From Burkholderiales bacterium (GTDB lineage: Bacteria > Pseudomonadota > Gammaproteobacteria > Burkholderiales > Casimicrobiaceae): DNA of 64,000 nt. A program made the position numbers and the translations under genes. Of this stretch, positions 55,246-64,000 are shown piece by piece. The notes beneath the pieces are model-generated. The model was not told the origin of the DNA. It saw only the letters and a list, made by a program, of their open reading frames with translations, and did no database searches. Within the stretch, counting starts at the first letter, position 1, and every line of letters begins with the position of its first letter. The stretch spans positions 1 to 64,000 of the forward strand of contig JADZDD010000010.1 of assembly GCA_020851235.1 (NCBI GenBank), read 5' to 3'.

Positions 55246-57153
55246 ATGATTTCGATCACCCTTCCCGACGGCGCCGTCCGGCAGTTTCCGGCCCCGGTCT
55301 CCGTTCACGACGTCGCCGCCTCGATCGGCCCCGGCCTCGCCAAGGCAGCGCTCGCCGGCAAGGTCGACGGCAAGGTCGTCGACACCTCGTACACGATCGA
55401 TCGCGACGCCAGCGTCGCGATCGTCACCGACAAGGACGCCGAAGGCCTCGAGGTCCTGCGCCACTCCACGGCGCACCTGCTGGCCTACGCGGTCAAGGAG
55501 CTCTTCCCCGACGCGCAGGTGACCATCGGCCCCGTCATCGAGGACGGCTTCTACTACGACTTCAGCTACAAGCGCCCCTTCACGCTCGACGACCTCGCGG
55601 CGATCGAGGCGCGCATGGCCGAACTTGCGCGAAAGGACGAGCCGGTCGTGCGCTCCGAGATGCCCCGGGACGAGGCCGTGAAGTTCTTCGAGGCGATGGG
55701 CGAGCACTACAAGGCGGAGATCATCGCGTCGATTCCGACCAACGAGCCGATCTCGCTGTACCGCGAGGGAAGCTTCATCGACCTGTGCCGGGGCCCGCAC
55801 GTGCCATCGACGGGCAAGCTCAAGGTCTTCAAGCTCATGAAGGTGGCGGGCGCCTATTGGCGTGGCGATTCGCGCAACGAGATGCTCCAGCGCATCTATG
55901 GAACCGCGTGGGCGAAAAAGGACGACCTCGACGCCTACCTCCACCGCATCGAGGAAGCCGAAAAACGCGACCACCGCAAGCTCGGGCGGCAACTCGACCT
56001 CTTCCACACGCAGGATGAGGCGCCGGGGATGGTCTTCTGGCACCCGAAGGGCTGGTCGATCTGGCAGCAGGTCGAGCAGTACATGCGCCGGATCTACCAG
56101 GACCACGGCTATCAGGAGGTGAAGGCGCCACAGATCCTCGATCGGACGCTGTGGGAGCGCTCGGGCCACTGGCAGAACTTCAGCGAGAACATGTTCACCA
56201 CCGAGTCGGAGAAGCGCGACTTCGCGGTGAAGCCGATGAACTGCCCGGGTCACGTCATGATCTTCAACTCGGGGCTGCGCAGCTACCGCGACCTGCCGCT
56301 GCGCTACGGCGAATTCGGCCAGTGCCACCGCAACGAACCCTCCGGTGCCCTGCACGGGATCATGCGGGTGCGGGCGTTCACGCAGGACGACGGCCACATC
56401 TTCTGCACCGAGGAGCAGATCCAGTCCGAGTGCGTCGCCTTCAACAAGGTGGCGCTCGCCGTCTACCGCGATTTCGGCTTCACCGACGTCGCGATCAAGA
56501 TCGCGCTGCGCCCCGAGCAGCGCCTGGGCGACGACGCCACGTGGGACCGCGCCGAGGACGCGCTGCGCAACGCGCTGCGTGAGTGCGACGTCGCATGGGC
56601 CGAGCTCCCCGGCGAAGGCGCCTTCTACGGCCCCAAGATCGAGTACCACCTCAAGGACTCGATCGGCCGCTCGTGGCAGTGCGGCACGATGCAGGTCGAC
56701 TTCCAGATGCCCGGCCGGTTGGGCGCCGAGTACGTCGCCGCCGACGACACGCGCAAGGTCCCGGTGATGCTGCATCGGGCGATCGTCGGCTCGCTCGAGC
56801 GCTTCATCGGCATGCTCCTCGAGCACTATGCCGGGGCGCTGCCGCTGTGGCTTGCGCCGCAGCAGGCGGTCGTGCTGCCGATCACCGATCGCTCGGCGGC
56901 GTACGCCGAAAAGATCGTCGGCGCCCTGCGGGCGGCCGGTTTCCGGGCGTCGGCGGATTTGCGCAACGAGAAAATTAACTATAAAATTCGCGAACATAGC
57001 TTGCAAAAGCTCCCGTACCAGCTCGTCGTGGGCGACAAGGAGCAGCAAGCCGACACGGTGGCCGTGCGTACCCGCGGTGGCGAGGATCTGGGGGCGATGC
57101 CCTTGGACACCTTGCTCGAACGCCTCCGTACGGAGGCAGCGGCGCGTCGCTAG
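55246..57153 (+). CDS. thrS: Threonyl-tRNA synthetase
   Basis: A 635-residue class II synthetase. Domains in order: TGS (about 1-62), editing domain with [19 protein letters not shown] (His-x3-His), catalytic core with zinc-site residues in [10 protein letters not shown] and the [20 protein letters not shown] motif 2, then an anticodon-binding domain from about 540. ATG 55246 follows a GGAG element. An AT-rich patch inside the gene, at about 56969-57005, holds a likely promoter for infC. The end [20 protein letters not shown] is normal in sequence despite its odd base composition. Confidence 0.97.
   Translation: MISITLPDGAVRQFPAPVSVHDVAASIGPGLAKAALAGKVDGKVVDTSYTIDRDASVAIVTDKDAEGLEVLRHSTAHLLAYAVKELFPDAQVTIGPVIEDGFYYDFSYKRPFTLDDLAAIEARMAELARKDEPVVRSEMPRDEAVKFFEAMGEHYKAEIIASIPTNEPISLYREGSFIDLCRGPHVPSTGKLKVFKLMKVAGAYWRGDSRNEMLQRIYGTAWAKKDDLDAYLHRIEEAEKRDHRKLGRQLDLFHTQDEAPGMVFWHPKGWSIWQQVEQYMRRIYQDHGYQEVKAPQILDRTLWERSGHWQNFSENMFTTESEKRDFAVKPMNCPGHVMIFNSGLRSYRDLPLRYGEFGQCHRNEPSGALHGIMRVRAFTQDDGHIFCTEEQIQSECVAFNKVALAVYRDFGFTDVAIKIALRPEQRLGDDATWDRAEDALRNALRECDVAWAELPGEGAFYGPKIEYHLKDSIGRSWQCGTMQVDFQMPGRLGAEYVAADDTRKVPVMLHRAIVGSLERFIGMLLEHYAGALPLWLAPQQAVVLPITDRSAAYAEKIVGALRAAGFRASADLRNEKINYKIREHSLQKLPYQLVVGDKEQQADTVAVRTRGGEDLGAMPLDTLLERLRTEAAARR
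56959..56987 (+). promoter_or_regulatory. Internal promoter for infC within thrS
   Basis: TTGCGC (56959-56964), 17 bases, then TAAAAT (56982-56987), in a segment of roughly 25-30% GC inside a gene of very high GC. The codons there (AAA, ATT, TAT) are unlike the rest of thrS, suggesting selection for promoter function. E. coli also has infC promoters within thrS. The start near 56994 would lie about 240 bases before infC. Confidence 0.6.
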
Positions 57154-57236
57154 AGCGTTGATTCGTCTGCGTAATCGACCTCGGGCGCGTCCCTCGGGTT
57201 GCCGGCCGTTTTTTCGTTACCGATGGAGAATGGACA

Positions 57237-57881
57237 ATAGCCCTCGATAAGCATCAGCGGATCAACGCGGAAATCACCGCCCCCGAAATCCGCTTGGTTG
57301 GTGAAGACGGTGAGCAACTCGGCATTGTTTCGATCGTGGACGCGCGTTCGCGCGCCGAGGCGGCAGAGCTCGACCTGGTCGAGATCGCGCCCATGGCGCG
57401 GCCGCCGGTTTGCCGGATCATGGATTACGGCAAATTCAAGTACCGCGAAGCCAAGAAGCAGCACGAGGCCAAGCTCAAACTGAAGCAGATCCAGGTCAAG
57501 GAAGTGAAGTTCCGGCCTGGCACTGACGAAGGCGACTACCAGATCAAGCTGCGCAATCTAGTCCGCTTCCTGGGCGAGGGCGACAAGGCGAAGATCACGC
57601 TACGCTTCCGCGGGCGGGAGATGGCACACCAGGAATTCGGCGTGCGTCTCCTCGAACGGATCAGGACCGATCTCGAGCCCCATGCAATCGTCGAGTCGTT
57701 CCCGAGACTCGAAGGCCGGCAAATGGTGATGCTGCTGGCCCCGAAGAAGGTGGTCGTGACGAAACCCGTCGCGCCCAAGCATCCCGAAACCAAGCCGGAA
57801 GCCGGTGCGGGTCGACCCGCCAAAGCCTCTCCCGCCAAGCCAGCGGAGAGCACCGTGGAAGGCAGCAAACTAGAAGGGTAG
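57237..57881 (+). CDS. infC: Translation initiation factor IF-3
   Basis: A 214-residue IF-3. The N-terminal domain is [24 protein letters not shown]; the C-terminal domain includes [18 protein letters not shown] and [12 protein letters not shown]. No ATG, GTG or TTG in frame lies before the conserved RINxEI stretch; the codon before ALDKHQRIN is ATA (57237), with GGAG 8 bases upstream. IF-3 genes are known for rare AUU-type starts that let IF-3 repress its own translation. A TTG at 57294 would cut the first 19 residues. The tail after residue 175 is a proline/alanine/lysine extension. Confidence 0.9.
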   Translation: MALDKHQRINAEITAPEIRLVGEDGEQLGIVSIVDARSRAEAAELDLVEIAPMARPPVCRIMDYGKFKYREAKKQHEAKLKLKQIQVKEVKFRPGTDEGDYQIKLRNLVRFLGEGDKAKITLRFRGREMAHQEFGVRLLERIRTDLEPHAIVESFPRLEGRQMVMLLAPKKVVVTKPVAPKHPETKPEAGAGRPAKASPAKPAESTVEGSKLEG

Positions 57882-57891
57882 GACGGCCATC

Positions 57892-58089
57892 ATGCCGAAG
57901 ATGAAGACCAAGTCGGGCGCGAAGAAGCGCTTCCGCGTACGCGGCAGCGGTTCGATCAAACGCTCGCAGGCGTTCAATCGCCACATCCTCACCAAGAAGT
58001 CGACCAAGTCCAAGCGTCAACGCCGCGGCTCGGCCGAGATCCATGCCACGAACATGGATTCGGTCCACGCCATGCTGCCGTACGCCTGA
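57892..58089 (+). CDS. rpmI: Ribosomal protein bL35
   Basis: A 65-residue bL35 with the normal [20 protein letters not shown] start and [13 protein letters not shown] middle. Ten bases after infC and fifteen before rplT, in the conserved infC-rpmI-rplT order. It is a late-assembled protein of the large subunit. Translation of rpmI and rplT is repressed by bL20 in other bacteria; the required structure is not examined here. Confidence 0.97.
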   Translation: MPKMKTKSGAKKRFRVRGSGSIKRSQAFNRHILTKKSTKSKRQRRGSAEIHATNMDSVHAMLPYA

Positions 58090-58104
58090 CGCGAGGAGCA
58101 CGAC

Positions 58105-58461
58105 ATGCCCAGAGTCAAACGTGGTGTGACCGCCCGCGCGCGGCACAAGAAGGTCCTCGCCCAGGCCAAGGGGTACCGCGGTCGCCGCGGCAACGTCTTC
58201 CGCATCGCCAAGGAGGCGGTGATGAAGGCGGGACAGTACCAGTACCGCGACCGTCGGCAGAAGAAGCGGGAGTTCCGCGCGCTGTGGATCGCCCGTATCA
58301 ACGCCGCCGTTCGCGAACTCGGAATGACGTACAGCACGTTCATCGCCGGCTTGAACAAGGCGTCGATCGATATCGACCGCAAGGTGCTGGCCGACCTCGC
58401 CGTGCACGACAAGGCAGCGTTTAGCCGGATCGCGGAACAGGCCAGAGCCTCGCTGGCCTGA
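58105..58461 (+). CDS. rplT: Ribosomal protein bL20
   Basis: A 118-residue bL20, an early assembly protein of the large subunit that binds 23S rRNA. The [20 protein letters not shown] start, [22 protein letters not shown] helix and [21 protein letters not shown] are as in the family. A GAGGAGC site precedes ATG 58105. A strong terminator follows its stop by 18 bases. Confidence 0.97.
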   Translation: MPRVKRGVTARARHKKVLAQAKGYRGRRGNVFRIAKEAVMKAGQYQYRDRRQKKREFRALWIARINAAVRELGMTYSTFIAGLNKASIDIDRKVLADLAVHDKAAFSRIAEQARASLA

Positions 58462-58479
58462 TCGCATCCGCGTGCAGAC

Positions 58480-58506
58480 AAGGGAGGCGCCCCGCCTCCC
58501 TTTTTT
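58480..58506 (+). terminator. Intrinsic terminator after rplT
   Basis: AAGGGAGGCG and CGCCTCCCTT form a perfect 10-bp stem with a 3-base loop, followed by a run of T. It is the strongest intrinsic terminator in the window. It lies between rplT and pheS, where E. coli has the pheST attenuator, but with only 18 bases between the rplT stop and the hairpin there is no room for a phenylalanine leader peptide. Confidence 0.85.
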
Positions 58507-58594
58507 GCGACCCTTCGTGCCGCGGCCTGATCAGGAGACGCACCGCCACGGAGGAGTCTCCCCGGACCCACGCGCCTCCTGGTGAGGGGTTTTG

Positions 58595-59581
58595 ATGTCC
58601 GACCTCGCGACCCTCGTTGCGAAGGCCCACGGTGAATTCGACGCATGCGCCGACCCGGCGGCCCTCGAAAACGCCAAGGCGCGCTACCTGGGCAAGACCG
58701 GTGCCCTGACCGAATTGCTCAAGGGACTGGGCAAGCTGCCCGCGGCCGAGCGTCCGGCCGCCGGCGCCGCCATCAACGCCGCCAAGCAGGCGCTCGAAGC
58801 CGCCCTCGAAGCCCGGCGCGACGCACTGGCCACGTCACGTCTCGAGGCGCAGCTTGCGGCGCAAGCGCTCGACGTCTCGCTGCCCGGTCGCTCGCGTGGC
58901 GGCGGATCGCTGCATCCGCTGACCCGAGTCCAGCAGCGTATCGAGACGCTGTTCCATTCGCTGGGGTTCGCGGTGGCCGACGGCCCCGAGATCGAGGACG
59001 ATTTCCACAACTTCACCGCGCTCAACACGCCGGAGAACCACCCTGCCCGCTCGATGCAGGACACGTTCTACGTCGAGAACGCGCAGGTCCTGCGCACGCA
59101 CACCTCGCCGATCCAGGTGCGCTACATGGAAACGCACGCGCCGCCGATCCGGATCATCGCTCCGGGTCGCGTGTATCGCGTCGACAGCGACGCCACGCAC
59201 TCACCGATGTTCCATCAGGTCGAGGGCCTGTGGATCGACCGCGATGTGACGTTCGCCGATCTCAAGTTCGTCGTCACCGAATTCCTGCGCCGCTTCTTCG
59301 AGCGCGACGACATCGAGGTGCGCTTCCGGCCGTCGTTCTTCCCGTTCACCGAACCGTCGGCCGAAATCGACATGGCGTTCGGCGACGGACGCTGGCTCGA
59401 GATCATGGGTTCGGGACAGGTCCACCCCAACGTGCTGCGCGCGGTCGACATCGATCCGCAGGAGTACCAGGGCTTCGCCTTCGGCATGGGGCTCGACCGC
59501 ATCGCGATGCTGCGCTACGGCATCGACGACCTGCGCGTGTTCTACGAGAACGACCTGCGCTTCCTCGCGCAGTTCCAGTGA
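58595..59581 (+). CDS. pheS: Phenylalanyl-tRNA synthetase alpha subunit
   Basis: A 328-residue alpha chain. An N-terminal coiled coil (about 1-85) precedes the class II core with [60 protein letters not shown] and [18 protein letters not shown]. Start is ATG 58595 behind GAGGGG; a TTG one codon earlier is less likely. With pheT it forms the heterotetramer. Confidence 0.96.
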   Translation: MSDLATLVAKAHGEFDACADPAALENAKARYLGKTGALTELLKGLGKLPAAERPAAGAAINAAKQALEAALEARRDALATSRLEAQLAAQALDVSLPGRSRGGGSLHPLTRVQQRIETLFHSLGFAVADGPEIEDDFHNFTALNTPENHPARSMQDTFYVENAQVLRTHTSPIQVRYMETHAPPIRIIAPGRVYRVDSDATHSPMFHQVEGLWIDRDVTFADLKFVVTEFLRRFFERDDIEVRFRPSFFPFTEPSAEIDMAFGDGRWLEIMGSGQVHPNVLRAVDIDPQEYQGFAFGMGLDRIAMLRYGIDDLRVFYENDLRFLAQFQ

Positions 59582-59723
59582 TGCTGACCCCGGCATCCGC
59601 CGCCGCTGCGCACCGACGCACAGGCACGTCGCGCCGCGGCCTCGCCACGGTCCGCGACGTCGCCATGCCCACTCCGATGCGCCGAACCCTCTTTTCTTGC
59701 GCCGCACCGGCGCCCTGCACGCC

Positions 59724-62111
59724 ATGAAATTTTCCGAACAATGGTTGCGCACGATGTGCGACCCGCCGCTGACGAGCGAGGCGCTGCGCGAGGGCCTCAC
59801 GATGGCCGGCCTCGAGGTCGAAGTCGCCGAGCCCGCTGCCCCCGCCTTCACCGGCGTGGTCGTCGGGCGCATCACCGCGGTCGAGCCGCATCCGCGCGCC
59901 GATCGATTGCGCATCTGCACGGTCGACGTGGGGGCCGGGGCCGCGCTCACGATCGTGTGTGGCGCGCCCAACGCCGCGGTGGGCCTCACCGTGCCGTGTG
60001 CGCTCGAGAACGCCGTCCTGCCCGGAGGCGTCGTCATCCGGCGCGCGACGGTGCGCGGCGTCGAGTCCTGCGGCATGCTTTGTTCGAGCAAGGAACTCGG
60101 CATCGACGACGACGGCAGCGGACTCCTGGTCCTCACCGCGACGCACGCGCCCGGCACCCCGCTGCGCGCCGCACTCGCGCTGGATGACACCCTCATCACG
60201 CTGAAGATCACTCCCAACCGCGCCGACTGCCTGTCGATCGCGGGGATCGCGCAGGAGGTCGGGGCGATCACCGGCGCGCCGCTCACGCTGCCCGAGGTGG
60301 TCGCCGCGCCGGTCACCTTCGACGGCGTGCGTCCGGTGCGCGTCGATGCCCCCGACGGCTGTCCGCGCTTCGTCGGCCGTCTCATCGATGGCATCGACCC
60401 CGCCGCGCCGACGCCGGAGTGGATGGTGCGCCGGCTCGCGCGCTCTGGCATTCGCTCGATTGCCGCGGTCGTGGACGTCACCAATTACGTGATGCTGGAA
60501 CTGGGGCAGCCGCTGCATGCGTACGACGACCGGCAACTCGAAGGCGACATCGTCGTCCGGTTCGCCCGCGACGGTGAGACGCTCACCCTGCTCAACGGTC
60601 AGGTGCTCGAACTCGACACCGACCTGCTCCTGGTCTGCGACGAGAAGAAGCCGCTGGGGCTCGCCGGCATCATGGGCGGCGAGCACTCGGGGATCGGCCA
60701 GGACACGAAGCGCATCTACCTCGAAGGCGCGTTCTGGACGCCGACGGTGATCCAGGGCCGGATGCGGCGCCTGGGCTTCACGAGCGACGCCGGGTATCGC
60801 TTCGAGCGCGGCGTCGACTTCGACGGCTGTGCGCGCGCGGTCGAGCGCGCAACGGCACTCATCGTCGAGATCTGCGGCGGCCGCCCCGGCCCGCTGACCA
60901 ACACGGCCGATGCGACGACGTTGCCGCGACGCGAGCCGATCCGCGTGCGCACCGGGCGCGTCGCCCGGATCCTCGGTGTCGCCATCCCCGCGGCGACCAT
61001 CGCCAGGGTATTGACGCAGCTCGGCCTGCCGTTCACGCGTGACGGCGACGACTTCGCCGTCACCCCGCCCTCGCGCCGCTTCGATCTCGCGATCGAGGAG
61101 GACGTGATCGAGGAGGTCGCACGCATCCACGGCTACGCCGCCATCCCGGCAACCCCCCGCCCGCACGTCGCGCGCATGCTGCCCGATCCGGAGGCCACGC
61201 GCTCACGCCACGACCTCAAGCAAACGCTCGTGGCCTTGGGCTGGCAGGAAGTCATCACGTTCAGCTTCGTGTCCTCCGCGACCGAAGCGGTGCTGGGCAA
61301 GGCCGACGGGGCAGGCGACACGACCGCGACTCCGGTCGTCGTGCAGAACCCGATCGCGGCGCACCTCGACGTCCTGCGCACGTCGCTGTTGCCCGGTCTC
61401 ATCGAAACGTTGTGCACCAACGTGAACCGCAAGCTGCCGCGAGCGCGCATCTTCGAGCTCGGGCGGATCTTTCGTCGCGACGGCACGGCGTTCGCCCAAC
61501 CGCTCCGGCTGGGCGGACTCGCCTACGGGCGACCGGCTCCCGAGCAATGGGGGGAAGCCGCGCGCCCCGTCGATTTCTACGACGTCAAGGGCGATCTCGA
61601 AGCGCTCGTCGCGCCCGGCATCCTCGTGAGCGAATGCGGATCGCACCCGGCTCTGCATCCCGGCCGCGCCGCGGTCCTGCGGCTGGACGGGGCAAGCGTC
61701 GGCTGGCTGGGCGAGTTGCATCCGCGCCTGGTTCGCCACTTCGACCTGCCGCACGCGCCCGTCGTCTTCGAGCTCGCCGTCGAGGCGTTGACTGCGGTGC
61801 GCATCCCGGTCGGCGCACCCGTCGCGCGCACGCCTCTCGTGCGCCGCGACCTGGCGCTCGTGGTCGACGACGCCTTGCCGGCGCAAGCCCTCCTCGACGC
61901 GCTGCGCGGCGCGTCGCCCGCGCACGTGCGCACCGTCTCGCTGTTCGACGTTTACCGTGGCCGCGGTCTGCCCGACGGCAGAAAAAGCCTTGCGATTCTG
62001 GTGCTTATGCAGGATACTTCCCGCACTTTGACCGACGCCGACATCGATGCCACCGAGGCGCGGCTGGTCGCGGTGGCACGTGAGAAATTCGGCGCCGAGC
62101 TGCGCCGGTGA
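59724..62111 (+). CDS. pheT: Phenylalanyl-tRNA synthetase beta subunit
   Basis: A 795-residue beta chain. Layout: N-terminal core ([19 protein letters not shown]), EMAP-like tRNA-binding domain ([20 protein letters not shown], about 40-150), B3/4 editing region ([19 protein letters not shown]), B5 (about 395-470), core with [14 protein letters not shown], and a C-terminal ferredoxin-fold anticodon domain ending with [21 protein letters not shown] 142-base gap after pheS holds nothing I can support. The 3' end carries a possible ihfA promoter. Confidence 0.96.
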   Translation: MKFSEQWLRTMCDPPLTSEALREGLTMAGLEVEVAEPAAPAFTGVVVGRITAVEPHPRADRLRICTVDVGAGAALTIVCGAPNAAVGLTVPCALENAVLPGGVVIRRATVRGVESCGMLCSSKELGIDDDGSGLLVLTATHAPGTPLRAALALDDTLITLKITPNRADCLSIAGIAQEVGAITGAPLTLPEVVAAPVTFDGVRPVRVDAPDGCPRFVGRLIDGIDPAAPTPEWMVRRLARSGIRSIAAVVDVTNYVMLELGQPLHAYDDRQLEGDIVVRFARDGETLTLLNGQVLELDTDLLLVCDEKKPLGLAGIMGGEHSGIGQDTKRIYLEGAFWTPTVIQGRMRRLGFTSDAGYRFERGVDFDGCARAVERATALIVEICGGRPGPLTNTADATTLPRREPIRVRTGRVARILGVAIPAATIARVLTQLGLPFTRDGDDFAVTPPSRRFDLAIEEDVIEEVARIHGYAAIPATPRPHVARMLPDPEATRSRHDLKQTLVALGWQEVITFSFVSSATEAVLGKADGAGDTTATPVVVQNPIAAHLDVLRTSLLPGLIETLCTNVNRKLPRARIFELGRIFRRDGTAFAQPLRLGGLAYGRPAPEQWGEAARPVDFYDVKGDLEALVAPGILVSECGSHPALHPGRAAVLRLDGASVGWLGELHPRLVRHFDLPHAPVVFELAVEALTAVRIPVGAPVARTPLVRRDLALVVDDALPAQALLDALRGASPAHVRTVSLFDVYRGRGLPDGRKSLAILVLMQDTSRTLTDADIDATEARLVAVAREKFGAELRR
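61990..62018 (+). promoter_or_regulatory. Possible ihfA promoter inside pheT
   Basis: TTGCGA (61990-61995), 17 bases, then GATACT (62013-62018), in a stretch with fewer G and C than the rest of pheT. Each element matches consensus at 4 of 6. E. coli ihfA also has a promoter within pheT. The supporting evidence is modest. Confidence 0.35.
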
Positions 62112-62202
62112 CGCCTTGCGAGCCACCTATCCCGTCTCTCCCGTGATCGCTGCCCGCCACCCAAGCGGGCGGCCGGGCACGCCACGACCTGACGCGAACG
62201 CC

Positions 62203-62511
62203 ATGACCCTCACCAAAGCCGAACTCGCCGACCTGCTCTTCGAGCGATTGGGCCTCAACAAGCGCGAATCGAAGGACATGGTCGAGCGCTTCTTCGAGGA
62301 GGTGCGGATCGCGTTGGAAGCTGGCGAGCCCGTGAAGCTCTCCGGTTTCGGCAACTTCCAGTTGCGCGAGAAACCGCAGCGCCCCGGCCGCAATCCGAAG
62401 ACCGGCGAGGAGATCCCGATCACCGCGCGTCGCGTCGTCACGTTCCACGCCAGTCAGAAGCTGAAGGCCATGGTCGAAGCCGCGAGCCATGCCAGACCCG
62501 AATCGCGCTAA
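62203..62511 (+). CDS. ihfA: Integration host factor alpha subunit
   Basis: A 102-residue nucleoid protein that bends DNA as a heterodimer with Ihf[43 protein letters not shown] and the DNA-inserting arm around [11 protein letters not shown] with its proline are typical. ATG 62203 is used; the gene is 91 bases after pheT and overlaps the following merR gene by 23 bases. IHF commonly assists RpoN promoters such as that of prkA; no IHF site was assigned there. Confidence 0.96.
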   Translation: MTLTKAELADLLFERLGLNKRESKDMVERFFEEVRIALEAGEPVKLSGFGNFQLREKPQRPGRNPKTGEEIPITARRVVTFHASQKLKAMVEAASHARPESR

Positions 62512-62890
62512 GGCCGACCTGCCGCCGATCCCCGCCAAGCGCTACTTCACGATTGGCGAGGTCAGCGACCTGTGCGCGGTCAAGCCCCACGTGCTTCGCT
62601 ACTGGGAGCAGGAATTCGCGCAGTTGAAACCGGTCAAGCGCCGCGGCAACCGGCGCTATTACCAGCACCACGAGGTCCTGCTCATCCGGCGCATTCGCGA
62701 TCTGCTCTACGAGCAGGGGTTCACCATCAATGGCGCCCGCAACCGCCTCGACAGCGAGGCCACCGAGCCGCGAGCGGCGGCACGGGCGGCGACCCGCACG
62801 ACGCAGGTCGTCGCGCCGGCGCCGGGCGACGCGCTCGATCTCGAGCGGTTGCGCGCGGAACTGCAGGCGATCCGCGACCTGCTGCGGTGA
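62489..62890 (+). CDS. MerR family transcriptional regulator
   Basis: A 133-residue MerR-type protein, the conserved neighbour of ihfA in beta- and gammaproteobacteria. The winged helix is [20 protein letters not shown], continuing [22 protein letters not shown]. The C-terminal part is a short coiled region ([18 protein letters not shown]) without ligand-binding cysteines, so it is unlikely to sense metals. Target genes are unknown. The start ATG lies inside the ihfA 3' end. Confidence 0.9.
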   Translation: MPDPNRAKADLPPIPAKRYFTIGEVSDLCAVKPHVLRYWEQEFAQLKPVKRRGNRRYYQHHEVLLIRRIRDLLYEQGFTINGARNRLDSEATEPRAAARAATRTTQVVAPAPGDALDLERLRAELQAIRDLLR

Positions 62891-62914
62891 CGGCGCGCCC
62901 CTGCCGGGTATAAT
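62887..62914 (+). promoter_or_regulatory. Promoter of tRNA-Pro
   Basis: A perfect TATAAT (62909-62914) with GTGACG (62887-62892) 16 bases upstream, of which TGAC matches the -35 consensus. The start would be near 62921, six bases before the tRNA. The -35 overlaps the merR stop. Confidence 0.65.
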
Positions 62915-62926
62915 GGATTTCTCGGT

Positions 62927-63003
62927 CGGGGCGTAGCGCAGCCTGGTAGCGCACCTGCATGGGGTGCAGGGGGTCGGAAGTTCGAATCTTCTCGCCCCGA
63001 CCA
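62927..63003 (+). tRNA. tRNA-Pro (anticodon GGG)
   Basis: Acceptor stem CGGGGCG pairs with CGCCCCG, then A and encoded CCA. The anticodon loop ATGGGGT on the CCTGC/GCAGG stem gives GGG, reading CCC and CCU. The T-arm is GTTCGAATC. It is 77 bases long. Confidence 0.97.
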
Positions 63004-63324
63004 CGAGACCTGCGATCCGGCGCGCAACGCGCACCACCACCTCCCGCGCCGTTTCTCGGCCGTGCCGTTCGAGCTCGCGCCAGCAGCCCATCGCGCTTCG
63101 TGCGAGTTCGGCGTGCCCGCCGTCACGCACGATGCTGGCCGGCCCCTACCGCACCCGCGCCAGCGACATCCTCCGTTCAGCGGTTGGCCCCCGAACCCCT
63201 CGACAAGTCAAGCGCTTGCCGCCCATACTTCGTGTGCGATCCGAGGCGCAGTCGACCTCGGAACCGGTCATCGCGGTATCTCCCTCGAGGGACCTCGTGT
63301 GCGGGTGATGGAAAGGAGTCTCCT
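63004..63324 (+). other. Gap between tRNA-Pro and HD-GYP gene
   Basis: These 321 bases hold no gene that I can support and no clear terminator after the tRNA. AAGGAG near 63313-63318 is the ribosome site of the following gene. No convincing promoter was found. Confidence 0.4.
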
Positions 63325-64000
63325 GTGATCGCCCAGGCGCGTCCGACCGCGCCCGCATCCGGCGTCGTGTCGCAGCTCGCATTCGCACGCGCGCAGCGCA
63401 ACACGATCGTCATCGTCGACGACCTCTTCAGCAGTCGGCTGTTGCTGGCCGAAATCGTCCGGCAGATCGACGGCAAGCTCAACCTGGAGCTCTTCGACAC
63501 GCCGTCGCGGGCGCTGGAGTTCGCGCGGAACCATCGCGTGGACATGGTCCTCACCGACTACAAGCTTCCCGAGTTCGACGGGATCGAGCTCGTGAAGCAG
63601 CTCCGGGCGCTGTCGCATTGCGTGGACGTGCCGATCGTCGTGATCACCGTCGTCGACGACCGCAAGGTCCGCTACGACGCGCTGGAAGCCGGCGCCACCG
63701 ACTTCCTCATCAAGCCGCTCGACGAGCACGAGACGCGCGCGCGCTGCGCCAACCTGCTCGACCTGCGCCGGCACAAGATCGTGTTGTCCGATCAGGCGCG
63801 GGTGTTGCAGTACCAGGTCGACAAGTCGGTGACCGAGATCCACGAGCGCGAGCTCGAAACACTCGCCAAGCTCGCCAAGGCGGGCGCGGTCCGCGATCGA
63901 ACCACCGGGAACCATCTCCTGCGCATGGCGAAGTACTCGGCGCTCATCGGAATGCACCTGGGTCTGGGCGCGGAGACCGTGCACGTGCTCGAGGTCGCGG
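63325..64000 (+). CDS. Response regulator with HD-GYP domain (RpfG-like), truncated by window end
   Basis: The first 225 residues are present. A receiver domain (about 25-145) has the acidic pair in IVIVDDLFSS, phosphoacceptor Asp78 in VLTDYKLPEFDG, and the conserved lysine in FLIKPLDEHE. A helical linker leads to the start of an HD-GYP domain at RDRTTGNHLLRMAKYSALIG. HD-GYP proteins of the RpfG type hydrolyse cyclic-di-GMP. The catalytic HD and GYP motifs lie beyond the window, so activity cannot be confirmed. GTG 63325 follows AAGGAG by about 7 bases. Confidence 0.88.
   Translation, partial: MIAQARPTAPASGVVSQLAFARAQRNTIVIVDDLFSSRLLLAEIVRQIDGKLNLELFDTPSRALEFARNHRVDMVLTDYKLPEFDGIELVKQLRALSHCVDVPIVVITVVDDRKVRYDALEAGATDFLIKPLDEHETRARCANLLDLRRHKIVLSDQARVLQYQVDKSVTEIHERELETLAKLAKAGAVRDRTTGNHLLRMAKYSALIGMHLGLGAETVHVLEVA

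Noticed and set aside
55102-57048. Leftward 648-codon open frame opposite thrS
   Set aside because: Thr synthetase on the other strand is beyond doubt, and the antisense product has no recognisable domain.
58507-58594. Phenylalanine leader peptide for pheST
   Set aside because: No short ORF rich in Phe codons is found between rplT and pheS on the plus strand.

Overview
The window reads as a high-GC chromosome of a betaproteobacterium or close relative. This is judged from gene order rather than from any search: tRNA-Leu next to trigger factor; ratA-rnfH divergent from smpB; mltG-tmk-holB-pilZ-tatD; thrS-infC-rpmI-rplT-pheS-pheT-ihfA-merR-tRNA-Pro; and many periplasmic binding proteins for small organic acids and amides. 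Most genes start within or a few bases from the previous stop, often with GTG, so operons are tight. No insertion sequence, integrase, prophage or CRISPR array was seen.

Layout. 1-144: start of tig and tRNA-Leu, leftward. 339-3348: hpnCDE, making squalene from farnesyl diphosphate. 3425-7514, leftward: smpB followed by an acyl-CoA synthetase, an SDR and an acyl-CoA dehydrogenase. 7655-9200: ratA, rnfH and an NlpC/P60 hydrolase. 9258-13834, leftward: mltG, tmk, holB, pilZ, tatD and an ankyrin protein. 13938-20055: type II secretion gspGHIJKLMN plus a DUF1624 membrane protein. 20101-22785, leftward: an NMT1/THI5-type ABC importer, divergent from a DUF1116 (YlbE/AllG-like) gene at 23187. 24583-28110: E1 alpha, E1 beta and E2 of a branched-chain 2-oxoacid dehydrogenase. 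28261-35814: a GntR regulator and a TRAP transporter with an FAD oxidoreductase, a crotonase-fold enzyme and a CoA transferase, apparently one uptake-plus-catabolism unit. 35892-37949, leftward: a 685-residue protein of no family I recognise. 38145-44531: tRNA-Val, an amidase and a Liv-type ABC transporter. 44562-48728: a cysteine-synthase-like PLP enzyme, a URO-D-like protein, a Bug-type binding protein and a beta-hydroxyacid dehydrogenase. 49207-53999: the stress trio prkA-yeaH-spoVR behind a clear sigma-54 promoter. 54043-54945: a DMT transporter. 55028-63003: the translation operon from thrS to tRNA-Pro. 63325-64000: start of an HD-GYP response regulator.

The most notable signals are regulatory. 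The thrS leader has a promoter, a small threonine-containing ORF, alternative pairing segments and a perfect terminator directly before thrS. infC seems to start with AUA, behind an AT-rich promoter island inside thrS. The TRAP/GntR cluster carries two copies of a 13-bp operator-like sequence. The ABC-importer/DUF1116 divergent region has a strong promoter, an 18-bp inverted repeat and a second copy of its core. The main candidates for unknown biology are the orphan protein at 35892-37949 and the uncharacterised acid-degradation cluster at 28261-35814.
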